Origin: Qipengyuania sp. JC766 | GTDB lineage: Bacteria; Pseudomonadota; Alphaproteobacteria; Sphingomonadales; Sphingomonadaceae | Length of the DNA: 64,000 nucleotides | Direction of reading: 5' to 3' | Assembly (NCBI RefSeq): GCF_040717445.1 | Contig: NZ_JBFEFL010000001.1 | Span: 558,001-622,000, forward strand | Shown here: positions 1 through 8,470 of the stretch, piece by piece | How positions within the stretch are numbered: the first letter of the stretch is position 1 | How the letters are laid out: every line of letters starts with the position of its first letter | Position numbers and translations under genes: made by a program | Notes under the pieces: generated by a model | The model's input: only the letters and a program-made list of their open reading frames with translations | The model's database searches: none | Told to the model about the DNA's origin: nothing

Positions 1-194
1 GGGCCGAACCGGAAGAGGAAGCAAACGTTGTCGGCCGCCTGTGCACACCGCTCGACCGGCTGGCCGACGCGGCGCACCTTCCATGGGCGGAGGCGGGTGA
101 CCTGGTCGCGGTCTTCTGCGCCGGGGCCTATGGCGCGACCGCGAGCCCGGCGCAGTTCCTGGGCCACGGCCCGGCCGCCGAAATCGTCGTTTAA
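1..194 (+). CDS. C-terminal end of XrtA-associated PLP-dependent decarboxylase (partial)
   Basis: Only the last 63 codons are present (frame from base 3, TAA at 192-194). The visible tail contains GRLCTPLDRLAD, then AGDLVAVFCAGAYGATAS and GHGPAAEIVV. This is the pattern at the C-terminus of fold-type III PLP decarboxylases related to diaminopimelate/ornithine decarboxylase, where the GPLCTP-like and GAYG segments help form the active site. The family version found in exosortase A exopolysaccharide loci is the likely identity because the next ten genes are that locus. The start and the PLP lysine lie outside the window. Substrate unknown. Confidence 0.8.
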   Translation, partial: AEPEEEANVVGRLCTPLDRLADAAHLPWAEAGDLVAVFCAGAYGATASPAQFLGHGPAAEIVV

Positions 195-371
195 CCCTTT
201 CGCAACTCCTGTCCCGCGATGGGACGCAAGCGTTGAAAACGCCGGAATTCCGCGAAAGGATAACGTGTTGTTCACCCTTTTGCGCGAGATGGCGAGCCTG
301 ATCCGCGACGAGGCGGGAAGGGTCGCTCCTTTCCCGGTGCCGAAGTCGCATGCGGGCAAGGATGCGCATCG
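195..371. other. intergenic leader of the exopolysaccharide operon
   Basis: This 177-base gap separates the decarboxylase from the export lipoprotein. I see only two small inverted repeats: GTCCC/GGGAC with a 5-base loop at 211-225, and GCGTT/AACGC with a 3-base loop at 230-242. Neither is followed by a T-run. I could not find a convincing sigma-70 or sigma-54 promoter, although the gap is the likeliest place for one because the downstream genes are nearly continuous. Confidence 0.3.
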
Positions 372-1016
372 ATGTCGAAGACCAATACCCTTTCCAAGAT
401 CGCCGGGCTGACGCTGGCGCCCCTCGCGCTGGCAGGCTGTGCCGGCGGCGGCGGGCAGCAATTGCCGCCGGCGACTTCCGCCATGATGGAGCAGGGGCCG
501 AGCGAATCCTATGTGATCGGCGCGACCGACGTCCTGACCGTCCATGTCTGGCGCAACCCGGAACTGGGCGCCGAGGCGATCCAGGTCCGCCCCGACGGGC
601 GCATCACCATTCCGCTGGTGGCGGACATGCCCGCGGTCGGGAAGACCCCGGCCATGCTGGCGCAGGACATCCGCCTGCAGCTTTCGCAATATATCGAGGA
701 GCCGCTGGTCACCGTGATCGTGAACCAGCCCAATGGCGGTTTCGCGCAGCAGGTGCGGATCGTGGGCGCGACGGAAAAGCCCGCCGCCATTCCCTACCTC
801 GCCAACATGACCGTGCTCGACGCGATGATCGCGGTCGGCGGCCTCAGCGAATTCGCGGCCGGCAACCGGGCCAAGCTGATCCGCACCGACCGCCGCACCG
901 GCACGCAGCAGACCTACGCCCTGAAGCTGGGCGACCTGCTCAAGAAGGGCGACAGCCAGGCCAACGTCCTCCTCCAGCCGGGTGATGTGATCATCATCCC
1001 GGAAAGCATGTTCTGA
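372..1016 (+). CDS. XrtA-system exopolysaccharide export lipoprotein (Wza-like)
   Basis: 214 aa. A lipoprotein signal peptide ends at the lipobox LAGC, with Cys23 as the lipidated residue, so the protein should sit at the outer membrane facing the periplasm. It continues with a polysaccharide export domain (YVIGATDVLTVHVW, about 50-65; RPDGRITIPLVADMPAVG, about 75-93) and an SLBB-type beta-grasp segment toward the C-terminus. It is shorter than E. coli Wza, as is usual for exosortase-associated export proteins. It should work with the chain-length protein 13 bases downstream as the export channel. ATG 372 is chosen because it begins directly before the signal peptide. Confidence 0.9.
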   Translation: MSKTNTLSKIAGLTLAPLALAGCAGGGGQQLPPATSAMMEQGPSESYVIGATDVLTVHVWRNPELGAEAIQVRPDGRITIPLVADMPAVGKTPAMLAQDIRLQLSQYIEEPLVTVIVNQPNGGFAQQVRIVGATEKPAAIPYLANMTVLDAMIAVGGLSEFAAGNRAKLIRTDRRTGTQQTYALKLGDLLKKGDSQANVLLQPGDVIIIPESMF

Positions 1017-1029
1017 GGGGCGCTGCCGG

Positions 1030-2568
1030 ATGAACGAAGTATTCGAAGACCTGCGCGCCGCGCTCCATTCCGTCTGGCAGAGGCGGTGGCTGGCGCTGGG
1101 CATCGCGTGGATCGTCTGCCTGCTGGGATGGATGGCAATCGCCTTCATCCCCAACACCTACGAATCGAAGGCGCGGATCTTCGTCCAGCTCGACGACGTG
1201 CTGGCCGAGGAAATGGGCATCCGGGGCGGCGGTGAAAAGGAAATCACCCGCGTACGCCAGACGCTGACGAGCGCGGTCAACCTGGAGAAGGTCGTCCGTT
1301 CGACGCAGCTCGGCGCGAACGTCTCCAGCGAACGCGAAATGGAAGGCGCGGTCGCGGGGCTGGCCAAGGCCGTCGAGGTGAAGAGCGAGGAGGACAACCT
1401 CTTCGAACTGACCGCCAAGATCGGCAGTTCCTCGCTCTCCGAAGCCGAGAACGCGACGCTGGCGCAGAACGTCGTCCAGAAGCTGATCGACATCTTCCGC
1501 GAGGAAAACATCGCGGGCAGCCGCGGCGACGTGGCCGAGACGGTGGTATTCCTCGACCAGCAGCTCGAGGATCGCAAGCGCGAGCTGGAAGCGGCCGAAC
1601 AGCGCCGCCTCGCGTTCGAATCAGAGAACCCGGAACTCATCGGCGGCAGCGACGCGATCAGCTCGCGGCTCACCAACCTGCGCACGGAAATCCGCGGCGT
1701 GGATGCGGACCTGGCCGCAGCGCAGAGCGCGCTTGCGGCGATCAACGGCCAGCTTGCGGGCACGCCCGCCACGCTCGCGGGTGGTCCCCGGGTCTCGACG
1801 CCCGGCAGTGCCAACCAGGCGCTGGCGCAGGCGCAGTCGCAGCTGGCGAGCCTTCAGTCGCGCGGCCTGACCCCGCAGCATCCTGACGTGGTCGCTGCGC
1901 AGCGGCAGGTTGCATTGCTGAGGCGGCAGGCCGCGAACGAGCCGGATTCGTTCTCCGGCGGCGGATCGCAGCCCAATCCCGCCTACAGTTCGCTCGTCTC
2001 GATCAAGGCCGAGCGGCAGGCGAATGTGCAGGCGCTGCAGGCGCGCAAGGCCGCGCTCCAGTCGGACCTGTCGGCCCTGATCGCCAGCCAGGCGAACGAG
2101 CCGGCCGTGGCCGCCGAAGCGAACCGCATCAGCCGCGATTACGAGGTGCTGAAGGACAAGTACGACGAACTGCTCGAGAACCGCGAGAAGATGCGGCTTC
2201 GCGGACAGGTCGAGAACGAGCGGAGCAGCTTCCGTTTCGAAGTCGTCGATCCGCCGACCACGCCGCGTGCGCCGTCCGCGCCGAACCGGCCGCTGCTGCT
2301 GCTTGGCGTGCTCTTCGCCGGGATCGCGGCGGGCATCGGCGGGGCCTTCGTGCACAGCCAGCTGCGCTCCACCTTCGCGACCAGCGGGAGGCTGGAGCGT
2401 GCGCTCGACCTGCCGGTCCTGGGCACGATTTCGCAGACGATGACCGACGCGGCGAGGGCGCTGAAACGCAAGCGCCTGCGCCAGTTCGCGGCCGGGTGCG
2501 GGGCGCTCGGGGCGCTGTGCGTGGTGCTGCTCGCGGTCGAATTCATCCAGGTCGGCATGGTCGCCTGA
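1030..2568 (+). CDS. XrtA-system polysaccharide chain-length determinant (Wzz/PCP family)
   Basis: 512 aa inner-membrane protein. It has a TM segment near 20-42, a large periplasmic region rich in Glu/Ala/Gln coiled coil (about 160-240 and 330-400), a PNRPLLLLGVLF segment starting a second TM near 418-442, and a further hydrophobic stretch at the C-terminus (about 485-510). This matches the chain-length family of exosortase loci, which lacks a fused kinase domain; the kinase is the next gene. It is predicted to control polymer length and couple synthesis to export. Confidence 0.88.
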   Translation: MNEVFEDLRAALHSVWQRRWLALGIAWIVCLLGWMAIAFIPNTYESKARIFVQLDDVLAEEMGIRGGGEKEITRVRQTLTSAVNLEKVVRSTQLGANVSSEREMEGAVAGLAKAVEVKSEEDNLFELTAKIGSSSLSEAENATLAQNVVQKLIDIFREENIAGSRGDVAETVVFLDQQLEDRKRELEAAEQRRLAFESENPELIGGSDAISSRLTNLRTEIRGVDADLAAAQSALAAINGQLAGTPATLAGGPRVSTPGSANQALAQAQSQLASLQSRGLTPQHPDVVAAQRQVALLRRQAANEPDSFSGGGSQPNPAYSSLVSIKAERQANVQALQARKAALQSDLSALIASQANEPAVAAEANRISRDYEVLKDKYDELLENREKMRLRGQVENERSSFRFEVVDPPTTPRAPSAPNRPLLLLGVLFAGIAAGIGGAFVHSQLRSTFATSGRLERALDLPVLGTISQTMTDAARALKRKRLRQFAAGCGALGALCVVLLAVEFIQVGMVA

Positions 2569-2579
2569 GGGAGAGGGAA

Positions 2580-3665
2580 ATGACCGAACACAGGAAGATT
2601 CCGCTCCCCAAGGACGGGGACGAAGAGGCCCGCGAAAGCTCGCTGTTCGAGCGCGCGAGCGGCACTTTCGGCTACGATCCCTTCAGCCCGGCCCCGATCG
2701 AGGGCGCGCTGCCCGACGTGCGGATGAAGCGCTCGAAGCGCCCGGAACGCAAGGTCGGACGCACGCCCGAGCAGCCGGCCGAACGGGACGAGCCTGTGGC
2801 GCCCGTCGCGGCGCCGGCGGAACAGGTCCGTCCGGACCCGGTCGAGGCACCGGCGCCCGTTTTCGAACCGGCCCCGCAGCCCGTCGCGAGCCAGCCCGAG
2901 GCAGCGCCCGTTTTCGCACCGGTCGAGTTCGCGGGCGAACGGCACGTCATCGATCGCGCGCTGCTCAAGGAGCAGGGTATGATCGTGCCAGGCGGCCAGC
3001 CGACCGCGCTGGTCGAGGAGTTCCGCATCGTGAAGCGGCAGGTCCTGACCGCCGCGCGCAAGCGGGACGATGCGCAGTCGCGCCGGGTCCTCGTCAGTTC
3101 GCCGCATCCGCAGGAAGGCAAGACCTTCTGCTCGATCAATCTCGCGCTTTCGATCGCCAGCGAGCGGGAATGGGAAGTGCTGCTGGTGGATGCCGACACG
3201 GCCAACCCGTCGGTCGTGCGCCGGCTCGGCCTGACGGATGCCAGGGGCCTGACCGATTGCCTGACCGACGACGCGCTGCGGCCGGAAGACTGCGTGCTGG
3301 GCACCGACATTCCCGGCCTGTGGGTGATGCCCGCCGGCAGCAATGCGGACGGGGCGGGGGACTACCTCGCCGGATCGCGCACCGCGGACGTCCTCGACCG
3401 GCTGTCGCAGGGCAATCCGGACCGGATCGTCATTTTCGACACGCCGCCCGCGCTCGCCGCGTCGGCAGCGGCCGAACTGGCCAAGCATGCCGGGCAGACG
3501 ATCCTCGTCGCCCGCGCGGAAAGCACCGGGCAGAACGCGCTGGAAGACGCCGTCGACCTGCTGTCCGCCTGTCCCGATATCAAGCTTCTTCTCAATGGCG
3601 CCCATTTCTCTCCGAGCGGGCGCAAGTTCGGTTCCTATGGCGGGACCGGGGAGTCATCGACGTGA
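2580..3665 (+). CDS. XrtA-associated tyrosine autokinase (CpsD/BY-kinase family)
   Basis: 361 aa. ATG 2580 is chosen because a purine-rich GAGGGAGAGGGA lies just before it; an in-frame start 84 bases upstream would lie inside the previous gene. The first 110 residues are Pro/Glu-rich and probably disordered. The ATPase domain has a Walker A at SSPHPQEGKTF (about 172-182), a Walker A' at LLVDADTANPS and a Walker B-like VIFDTPPAL. This is the cytoplasmic kinase partner of the preceding membrane protein. The C-terminus carries only one Tyr (in KFGSYGG) rather than a Tyr-rich cluster, so autophosphorylation may be limited. The gene ends in a 4-base GTGA overlap with the next. Confidence 0.87.
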   Translation: MTEHRKIPLPKDGDEEARESSLFERASGTFGYDPFSPAPIEGALPDVRMKRSKRPERKVGRTPEQPAERDEPVAPVAAPAEQVRPDPVEAPAPVFEPAPQPVASQPEAAPVFAPVEFAGERHVIDRALLKEQGMIVPGGQPTALVEEFRIVKRQVLTAARKRDDAQSRRVLVSSPHPQEGKTFCSINLALSIASEREWEVLLVDADTANPSVVRRLGLTDARGLTDCLTDDALRPEDCVLGTDIPGLWVMPAGSNADGAGDYLAGSRTADVLDRLSQGNPDRIVIFDTPPALAASAAAELAKHAGQTILVARAESTGQNALEDAVDLLSACPDIKLLLNGAHFSPSGRKFGSYGGTGESST

Positions 3666-5290
3666 AACTAGCCCTCATCCCCGCGATCAGCGCGATTGCT
3701 TTGGCCGCTGCGCCCCAGCCTGCCGCGGCGCAGGACGCCGACGAGCAGCGCGAGCGCCGCGTCGAGGTGGAGCCCTATATCGAGGCGAGCCAGATCCTGA
3801 CCGCCGAGCTTTCGCCCGGCGACGAGGTGGTGACCTACACCCAGCTGGCCGCGGGCGTGGATGCCTCCGTCACGGGCCGCAACAATGGCGGTTCCGTCTC
3901 GCTGCGGGTTGAGCAGAACATCGGTTACGATGACGATTCGCTCGACAGCACCTCGCTGAGCGGGGTCGCGCGCGGTTACGCGACGCTCGTGCCCAATACG
4001 CTGACGGTGGAAGCAGGCGGCCTCGCCGCGACCACGCGCATCGACGGCAATGGCGGCACCTCCCTGAACCCGATCGCGGGCGATGACGGGGAAAGCACGA
4101 TCTATTCCGGCTATGTCGGACCGAACCTGACGACGCGGGCGGGGCCTGCGGAAATCACCGCGAACTACCGCTTCGGCTATACCCGCGTGGAATCGCCCGA
4201 CGTGCTCGTCATCGATCCGGCCGCCGGCCCGATCGACGTGTTCGACGAGAGCACCACGCACAGCGCCAATGCGCGCATCGCCACCGGTCCGCGCGACCCG
4301 TTGCCGGTGGGCGTGGGCGTTGGCGGCGGCTTCTTCCAGGAAGACGTCGACAATCTCGACCAGCGGGTGCGCGATGCCTACGTCCGCGCCGACGTGACCG
4401 TACCGCTCAGCCCGACCTTCGCGGTCGTCGGCGGGGTCGGTTACGAGGATGTCGAAGTGTCTAGCCGCGACGCGCTGCTTGGCGATGACGGCCTGCCGGT
4501 CATCGATTCCAATGGCCGCTTCGTTACCGATACCAGCGAGCCGCGCCGGATCGCCTTCGAGACCGACGGCCTCATCTGGGATGTCGGCGTGGTCTGGCGG
4601 CCCAGTACCCGCACCGCGCTGGAAGCGCATGTCGGGCGGCGCTACGATTCCACGACCTATTACGGCAGCTTCGCCTGGGCGCCCAACCGGCGCAGTTCGG
4701 TGAATGTCAGCGTCTACGATGCCGTTACCGGCTTCGGCGGCACGCTGAACACGGCGCTCGCCAACCTGCCGACCGATTTCACCGCGGCGCGCAATGCGCT
4801 GACCGGCGACCTCACGGGCTGCACCGTGGGCGAGCAGGGCGCGAACTGCCTCGGCGGGGTGCTGGCTTCGGTCCGCTCCTCCATCTTCCGCTCGCGCGGC
4901 GTGTCGGCCAGCTACAGCCGCTCCATCGGGCGGATGGATGCAGGTGTCGGCATCGGGTACGACCAGCGCGAATTCATCGCCGCCGAAGGCACGATCCTGG
5001 CGATCGCCAACGGCGTGACCGACGAGAGCTACTACGCGACCGCGTTCCTGTCCGGCGATGTCGGCAATGCGGGCAGCTTCAACACCTCGATCTACGCCAA
5101 CCGGCTGGAAAGCGGATTCCTCAATGCAGGCGACCTGACGACCTACGGCGCGTCGGCGGGCTACGGCCACCAGCTGGGATCGAACCTGTCGGCTCGCGCG
5201 GCCATCGCGCTCGACCACCTGGACAGCGACATCGACGACGAAGACCTGACGGCAGCCTCGGCGCTGCTGGGCGTGAGCCTGGGCTTCTGA
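3662..5290 (+). CDS. PEP-CTERM system-associated outer-membrane beta-barrel protein
   Basis: 542 aa from GTG 3662, which overlaps the kinase stop as GTGA and so suggests translational coupling. A signal peptide (VKLALIPAISAIALAAAP, then AAAQ) precedes a mature region full of alternating hydrophobic/polar strands, with aromatic-rich ends and a C-terminal ALLGVSLGF strand ending in Phe, typical of outer-membrane barrels. Position and features match the barrel protein found in XrtA exopolysaccharide loci. A role in export or outer-membrane passage of the polymer is inference from context. Confidence 0.82.
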   Translation: MKLALIPAISAIALAAAPQPAAAQDADEQRERRVEVEPYIEASQILTAELSPGDEVVTYTQLAAGVDASVTGRNNGGSVSLRVEQNIGYDDDSLDSTSLSGVARGYATLVPNTLTVEAGGLAATTRIDGNGGTSLNPIAGDDGESTIYSGYVGPNLTTRAGPAEITANYRFGYTRVESPDVLVIDPAAGPIDVFDESTTHSANARIATGPRDPLPVGVGVGGGFFQEDVDNLDQRVRDAYVRADVTVPLSPTFAVVGGVGYEDVEVSSRDALLGDDGLPVIDSNGRFVTDTSEPRRIAFETDGLIWDVGVVWRPSTRTALEAHVGRRYDSTTYYGSFAWAPNRRSSVNVSVYDAVTGFGGTLNTALANLPTDFTAARNALTGDLTGCTVGEQGANCLGGVLASVRSSIFRSRGVSASYSRSIGRMDAGVGIGYDQREFIAAEGTILAIANGVTDESYYATAFLSGDVGNAGSFNTSIYANRLESGFLNAGDLTTYGASAGYGHQLGSNLSARAAIALDHLDSDIDDEDLTAASALLGVSLGF

Positions 5291-5308
5291 GGGCAAGAGG
5301 AAAGCACA

Positions 5309-6502
5309 ATGTACGAACGTTTCTATGACCTGACGGGTCGCCCGTTCCAGCTGACCCCGGATCCGTCCTTCTATTTCGAGAGCGCGACGCACCGAAAGGC
5401 GCTGTCCTATCTCGGTTACGGCATGGCGCAGGCCGAAGGCTTCATCGTCATCACCGGCGAAGTGGGGGCGGGCAAGTCCACGCTGGTCGGGCACTTGATG
5501 CGCAAGGTCGATCCGGAACGGATGACCATCGGCCAGATCGTGACCAGCAACCTCGACGGGGCCGAACTGGTCCATGTTGCCGCGCAGAGCTTCGGCCTCG
5601 ACATCGAAGGGCACGACAAGGCGAGCGCGCTGGGCGCGATCGAGGCTTTCCTGCAGGACGAGGCCCGTGCGGGCCGGCGGTCCATGCTGGTGGTGGACGA
5701 GGCGCAGAACCTGTCGGTCGAGGCTCTGGAAGAACTGCGGATGCTGTCCAACTTCCAGCTCGGCTCCTTCCCGCTGCTGCAGATCCTGCTGCTGGGCCAG
5801 CCCGAATTCCGCACGATCCTGACCGACCATCCGGAACTGGAGCAGCTGCGCCAGCGGGTCATCGCCACCCACCACCTGTCGGCGATGCAGCCGGAGGAAA
5901 TCGGCCCCTACATGGAGCACCGGCTGGAACATGTCGGATGGGACGGCAATCCCGAATTCGATCCCGAGGTCTTCGCAGCGATCCATGCCGCCACGGGCGG
6001 CATCCCGCGCCGGGTGAACCAGGTCGCCAACCGGCTGCTGCTGCTGGGCGCGGTCGAGCAGCGCGAACAGATCGACACCGCCATGCTGGAAAGCGTGCTG
6101 AAGGAAATGCGCGACGATCGCATGGCGCCCGCCAGCGATGCGGCACGCGACGGACGTCCGCAGGCGGCACCCGCGCCGGGGCCCGTGAAGCATGCGATGG
6201 CGCAGGGCGCGCAGGCGGCGGAAGCGCCGGCCGCGACCACGCCCGCACCCGACATCATGCCGGACGTCGAACGGATGCTGGCTGCACGCGACAACCAGAT
6301 CGCGGAACTGCAACAGGCGGTCGTGGAACTGTCCCGCGCAGTGGACGAGGCGAAGGGCACCGACGAGATCCCGGCCGAAATCGCCGAGCGTTTCGCCGCG
6401 CACGAAGCGCGGATGCAGGAACACGAGCGCGCCGTGCGCCACGTGCTGACCATGCTCATCGAATGGTTCGAGAACGGCCAGTCTCCCCGCGAGGCGGCCT
6501 GA
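5309..6502 (+). CDS. XrtA-associated ATPase (ExeA/GspA-like AAA)
   Basis: 397 aa. It begins MYERFYDLTGRPFQLTPDP, the signature start of ExeA-like secretion ATPases. Walker A is GEVGAGKS at 50-57 and Walker B is MLVVDEAQN near 127-135, followed by sensor motifs (LLLGQPEF) and an arginine-rich GGIPRRVNQVANRLLLLG segment. The last 130 residues are Ala/Pro/Glu-rich with predicted coiled coil. A GAGGAAAG ribosome site precedes the ATG. This ATPase is a standard member of exosortase A exopolysaccharide loci; its exact job is unknown. Confidence 0.85.
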   Translation: MYERFYDLTGRPFQLTPDPSFYFESATHRKALSYLGYGMAQAEGFIVITGEVGAGKSTLVGHLMRKVDPERMTIGQIVTSNLDGAELVHVAAQSFGLDIEGHDKASALGAIEAFLQDEARAGRRSMLVVDEAQNLSVEALEELRMLSNFQLGSFPLLQILLLGQPEFRTILTDHPELEQLRQRVIATHHLSAMQPEEIGPYMEHRLEHVGWDGNPEFDPEVFAAIHAATGGIPRRVNQVANRLLLLGAVEQREQIDTAMLESVLKEMRDDRMAPASDAARDGRPQAAPAPGPVKHAMAQGAQAAEAPAATTPAPDIMPDVERMLAARDNQIAELQQAVVELSRAVDEAKGTDEIPAEIAERFAAHEARMQEHERAVRHVLTMLIEWFENGQSPREAA

Positions 6503-6512
6503 GGACGCAAAA

Positions 6513-7412
6513 GTGAAGCACCCGCGTATCCACGATGCCGAGCAGGCGATCGTCAACGGCCTGTCGGTCGATGTCGAGGACTGGTTTCAGGTCGGTGCGT
6601 TCGAGAACGTCATCGACCGGTCCGACTGGGACGGGATCGCGCTGCGCGTGGAGGACAATGTCCTGCGCATCCTCGACATGTTCGCCGAAGCCGACGTGAA
6701 GGCGACCTTCTTCACGCTGGGCTGGGTGGCGCAGCGCAAGGGGCCGCTGATGCGCCGCATCGTGGAAGCCGGGCACGAGCTCGCCAGCCATGGCTGGGAC
6801 CACACCCGCGTCTTCACCTTCGATCGCCAGCAATTCGCCGACGACATCCGCAAGGCGCGCGAGACGCTGGAAGATGCCGGCGGCAGCGAAGTGTGCGGAT
6901 ACCGCGCGCCCAGCTTTTCCATCGACCAGCGCACGCCCTGGGCGTTCGAGGAACTGGCCGAGCAGGGCTATTCCTATTCCTCCAGCGTCGCGCCGGTGAA
7001 GCACGACCACTATGGCTGGGCCGAAGCGCCGCGCTTCGCCTTCCACCCGCTGCCAGATGCCGGGCTGGTGGAAGTGCCGGTCACCACCGCCATGTTCCGC
7101 GGCAAGCGGCTGGCGGCAGGCGGCGGCGGATTTTTCCGCGTCCTGCCCTATGGCTTCTCGCGCTGGGCGATCCGGCAGGTGAACCGGCAGGACCAGCGCC
7201 CGGCGGTGTTCTATTTCCACCCGTGGGAAGTCGATCCGCAGCAACCGCGCGTGCGCAACGCGCCGCTGCGTTCGAAGCTGCGCCATTACACCAATCTCGA
7301 CCGGATGGCGCCCAAGCTGCGGCAGCTCATCCTGGACTTCGAATGGGGCCGGATGGACGCGCTGGCCTCGCGCGAGGCGGACAAGCTCGATCGGCAAAAG
7401 GTTGCGGCGTGA
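6513..7412 (+). CDS. XrtA-associated polysaccharide deacetylase (NodB domain, DUF3473 tail)
   Basis: 299 aa from a GTG start. The NodB-fold motif LSVDVEDWF places the catalytic/metal aspartates at 20 and 23, and SHGWDH gives the metal histidines at 93 and 97. RAPSFS follows at about 130. The C-terminal part has the HPWEVDPQQPRV signature seen in deacetylases of exosortase loci. No signal peptide is visible, so action on cytoplasmic lipid-linked sugars or on nascent polymer at the membrane is possible. The stop overlaps the next start as GTGA. Confidence 0.88.
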   Translation: MKHPRIHDAEQAIVNGLSVDVEDWFQVGAFENVIDRSDWDGIALRVEDNVLRILDMFAEADVKATFFTLGWVAQRKGPLMRRIVEAGHELASHGWDHTRVFTFDRQQFADDIRKARETLEDAGGSEVCGYRAPSFSIDQRTPWAFEELAEQGYSYSSSVAPVKHDHYGWAEAPRFAFHPLPDAGLVEVPVTTAMFRGKRLAAGGGGFFRVLPYGFSRWAIRQVNRQDQRPAVFYFHPWEVDPQQPRVRNAPLRSKLRHYTNLDRMAPKLRQLILDFEWGRMDALASREADKLDRQKVAA

Positions 7413-8470
7413 ATGCGCCCTTTTCCCCCGCGACGACGCGGATCGGCGTCTGCGACTTCGCTGACGCGGCACTGACCGCGCGCATCGACGCGTTCGTCGC
7501 GGAACACGACGGCTCGCTCTTCCACCTGACCGACTGGTCGAAGGCGGTAGAGCAGGGCACCAGGCAGGAGGCCACGGGCCTGTTCGCGGAACGGTCGGGC
7601 GCGATTGCCGGCTGGCTGCCACTGACGCTCGTCCATTCGCCGCTGTTCGGTCGCGCGCTGGTATCAAGCGGGTTCGGCGTGGGGGGCGGTCCGCTCGCCG
7701 TGTCGAAGGGCGTGGCGGAGCTGCTGTGCCGCGAAGCCGAGCGCCTTGCGCTGCGGCAATCCTGCACCGACATCGAGCTGCGCGGCGGCGATGCCCCTGC
7801 GTACTGGCATTGCTGGGACGACAAGCATTGCGGATTCGAAACCGACCTCGCAGTGGATGACGAGGCGCAATTGACCGCAATCCCGCGCAAGCAGCGCGCC
7901 GAAATCCGCAAGGGCCTGAAGAACGACCTGACGGTCGAAACGGGCCGTTCCGAAGCGGACCGCGCGGCGCATTACGCGGTGTATGCCGAGAGCGTGCACA
8001 ATCTCGGCACGCCGGTCTTCCCACGCGGCCTGTTCGACGCGATGCTGGACCGGTTCGCGGATGCCGACATCCTGACCGTGCGGCATGAAGGCCGGCCGGT
8101 CGCCAGCGTGCTGTCCTTCTATCACGGCGGGGCGGTGATGCCCTATTGGGGCGGTGGGACGACCGCGGCGCGGGGCCTGCGCGCCAACGAGCGCATGTAT
8201 TACGAACTCATGTGCCACGCGCGGCGCAAGGGCATGGCGCGGTTCGATTTCGGTCGGTCCAAGAACGGCAGCGGGCCCTGGCACTACAAGAAGAACTGGG
8301 GGTTCGAGCCGCAACCGTTGCGCTATGCCGGCTGGACCGCGCCCGGCCATGCGCGGCGCGACGTCGATCCGACCAGCGCGGCCTATTCCGCCAAGATCGA
8401 GCTTTGGAAGAAGCTGCCGCTGGGCCTCGCCAACCGGATCGGGCCGTTCATCGCGCGGGGCCTGGCCTGA
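7409..8470 (+). CDS. FemAB-like GNAT-fold protein, PEP-CTERM system-associated
   Basis: 353 aa from GTG 7409 (GTGA overlap with the deacetylase). The N-terminal half carries a GNAT-like region with LFHLTDWSKAVEQ and SGFGVGGGP. The C-terminal half has RKQRAEIRKGLKN, GTPVFPRGLFDAML and FDFGRSKNGSGPWHYKKNWGF, segments typical of the FemAB-related family of exosortase loci. FemAB enzymes add amino acids from aminoacyl-tRNA. Here an aminoacyl or acyl transfer to the polysaccharide is plausible but unproven. The stop and the next ATG share one base (TGATG). Confidence 0.82.
   Translation: MNAPFSPATTRIGVCDFADAALTARIDAFVAEHDGSLFHLTDWSKAVEQGTRQEATGLFAERSGAIAGWLPLTLVHSPLFGRALVSSGFGVGGGPLAVSKGVAELLCREAERLALRQSCTDIELRGGDAPAYWHCWDDKHCGFETDLAVDDEAQLTAIPRKQRAEIRKGLKNDLTVETGRSEADRAAHYAVYAESVHNLGTPVFPRGLFDAMLDRFADADILTVRHEGRPVASVLSFYHGGAVMPYWGGGTTAARGLRANERMYYELMCHARRKGMARFDFGRSKNGSGPWHYKKNWGFEPQPLRYAGWTAPGHARRDVDPTSAAYSAKIELWKKLPLGLANRIGPFIARGLA

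Noticed and set aside
3668-6556. Very long minus-strand open frame (over 900 codons) opposite the barrel and ATPase genes
   Set aside because: Composition is Arg/His/Asp/Gly-rich without domains, and the plus-strand genes are clearly real; such antisense frames are common in high-GC DNA.
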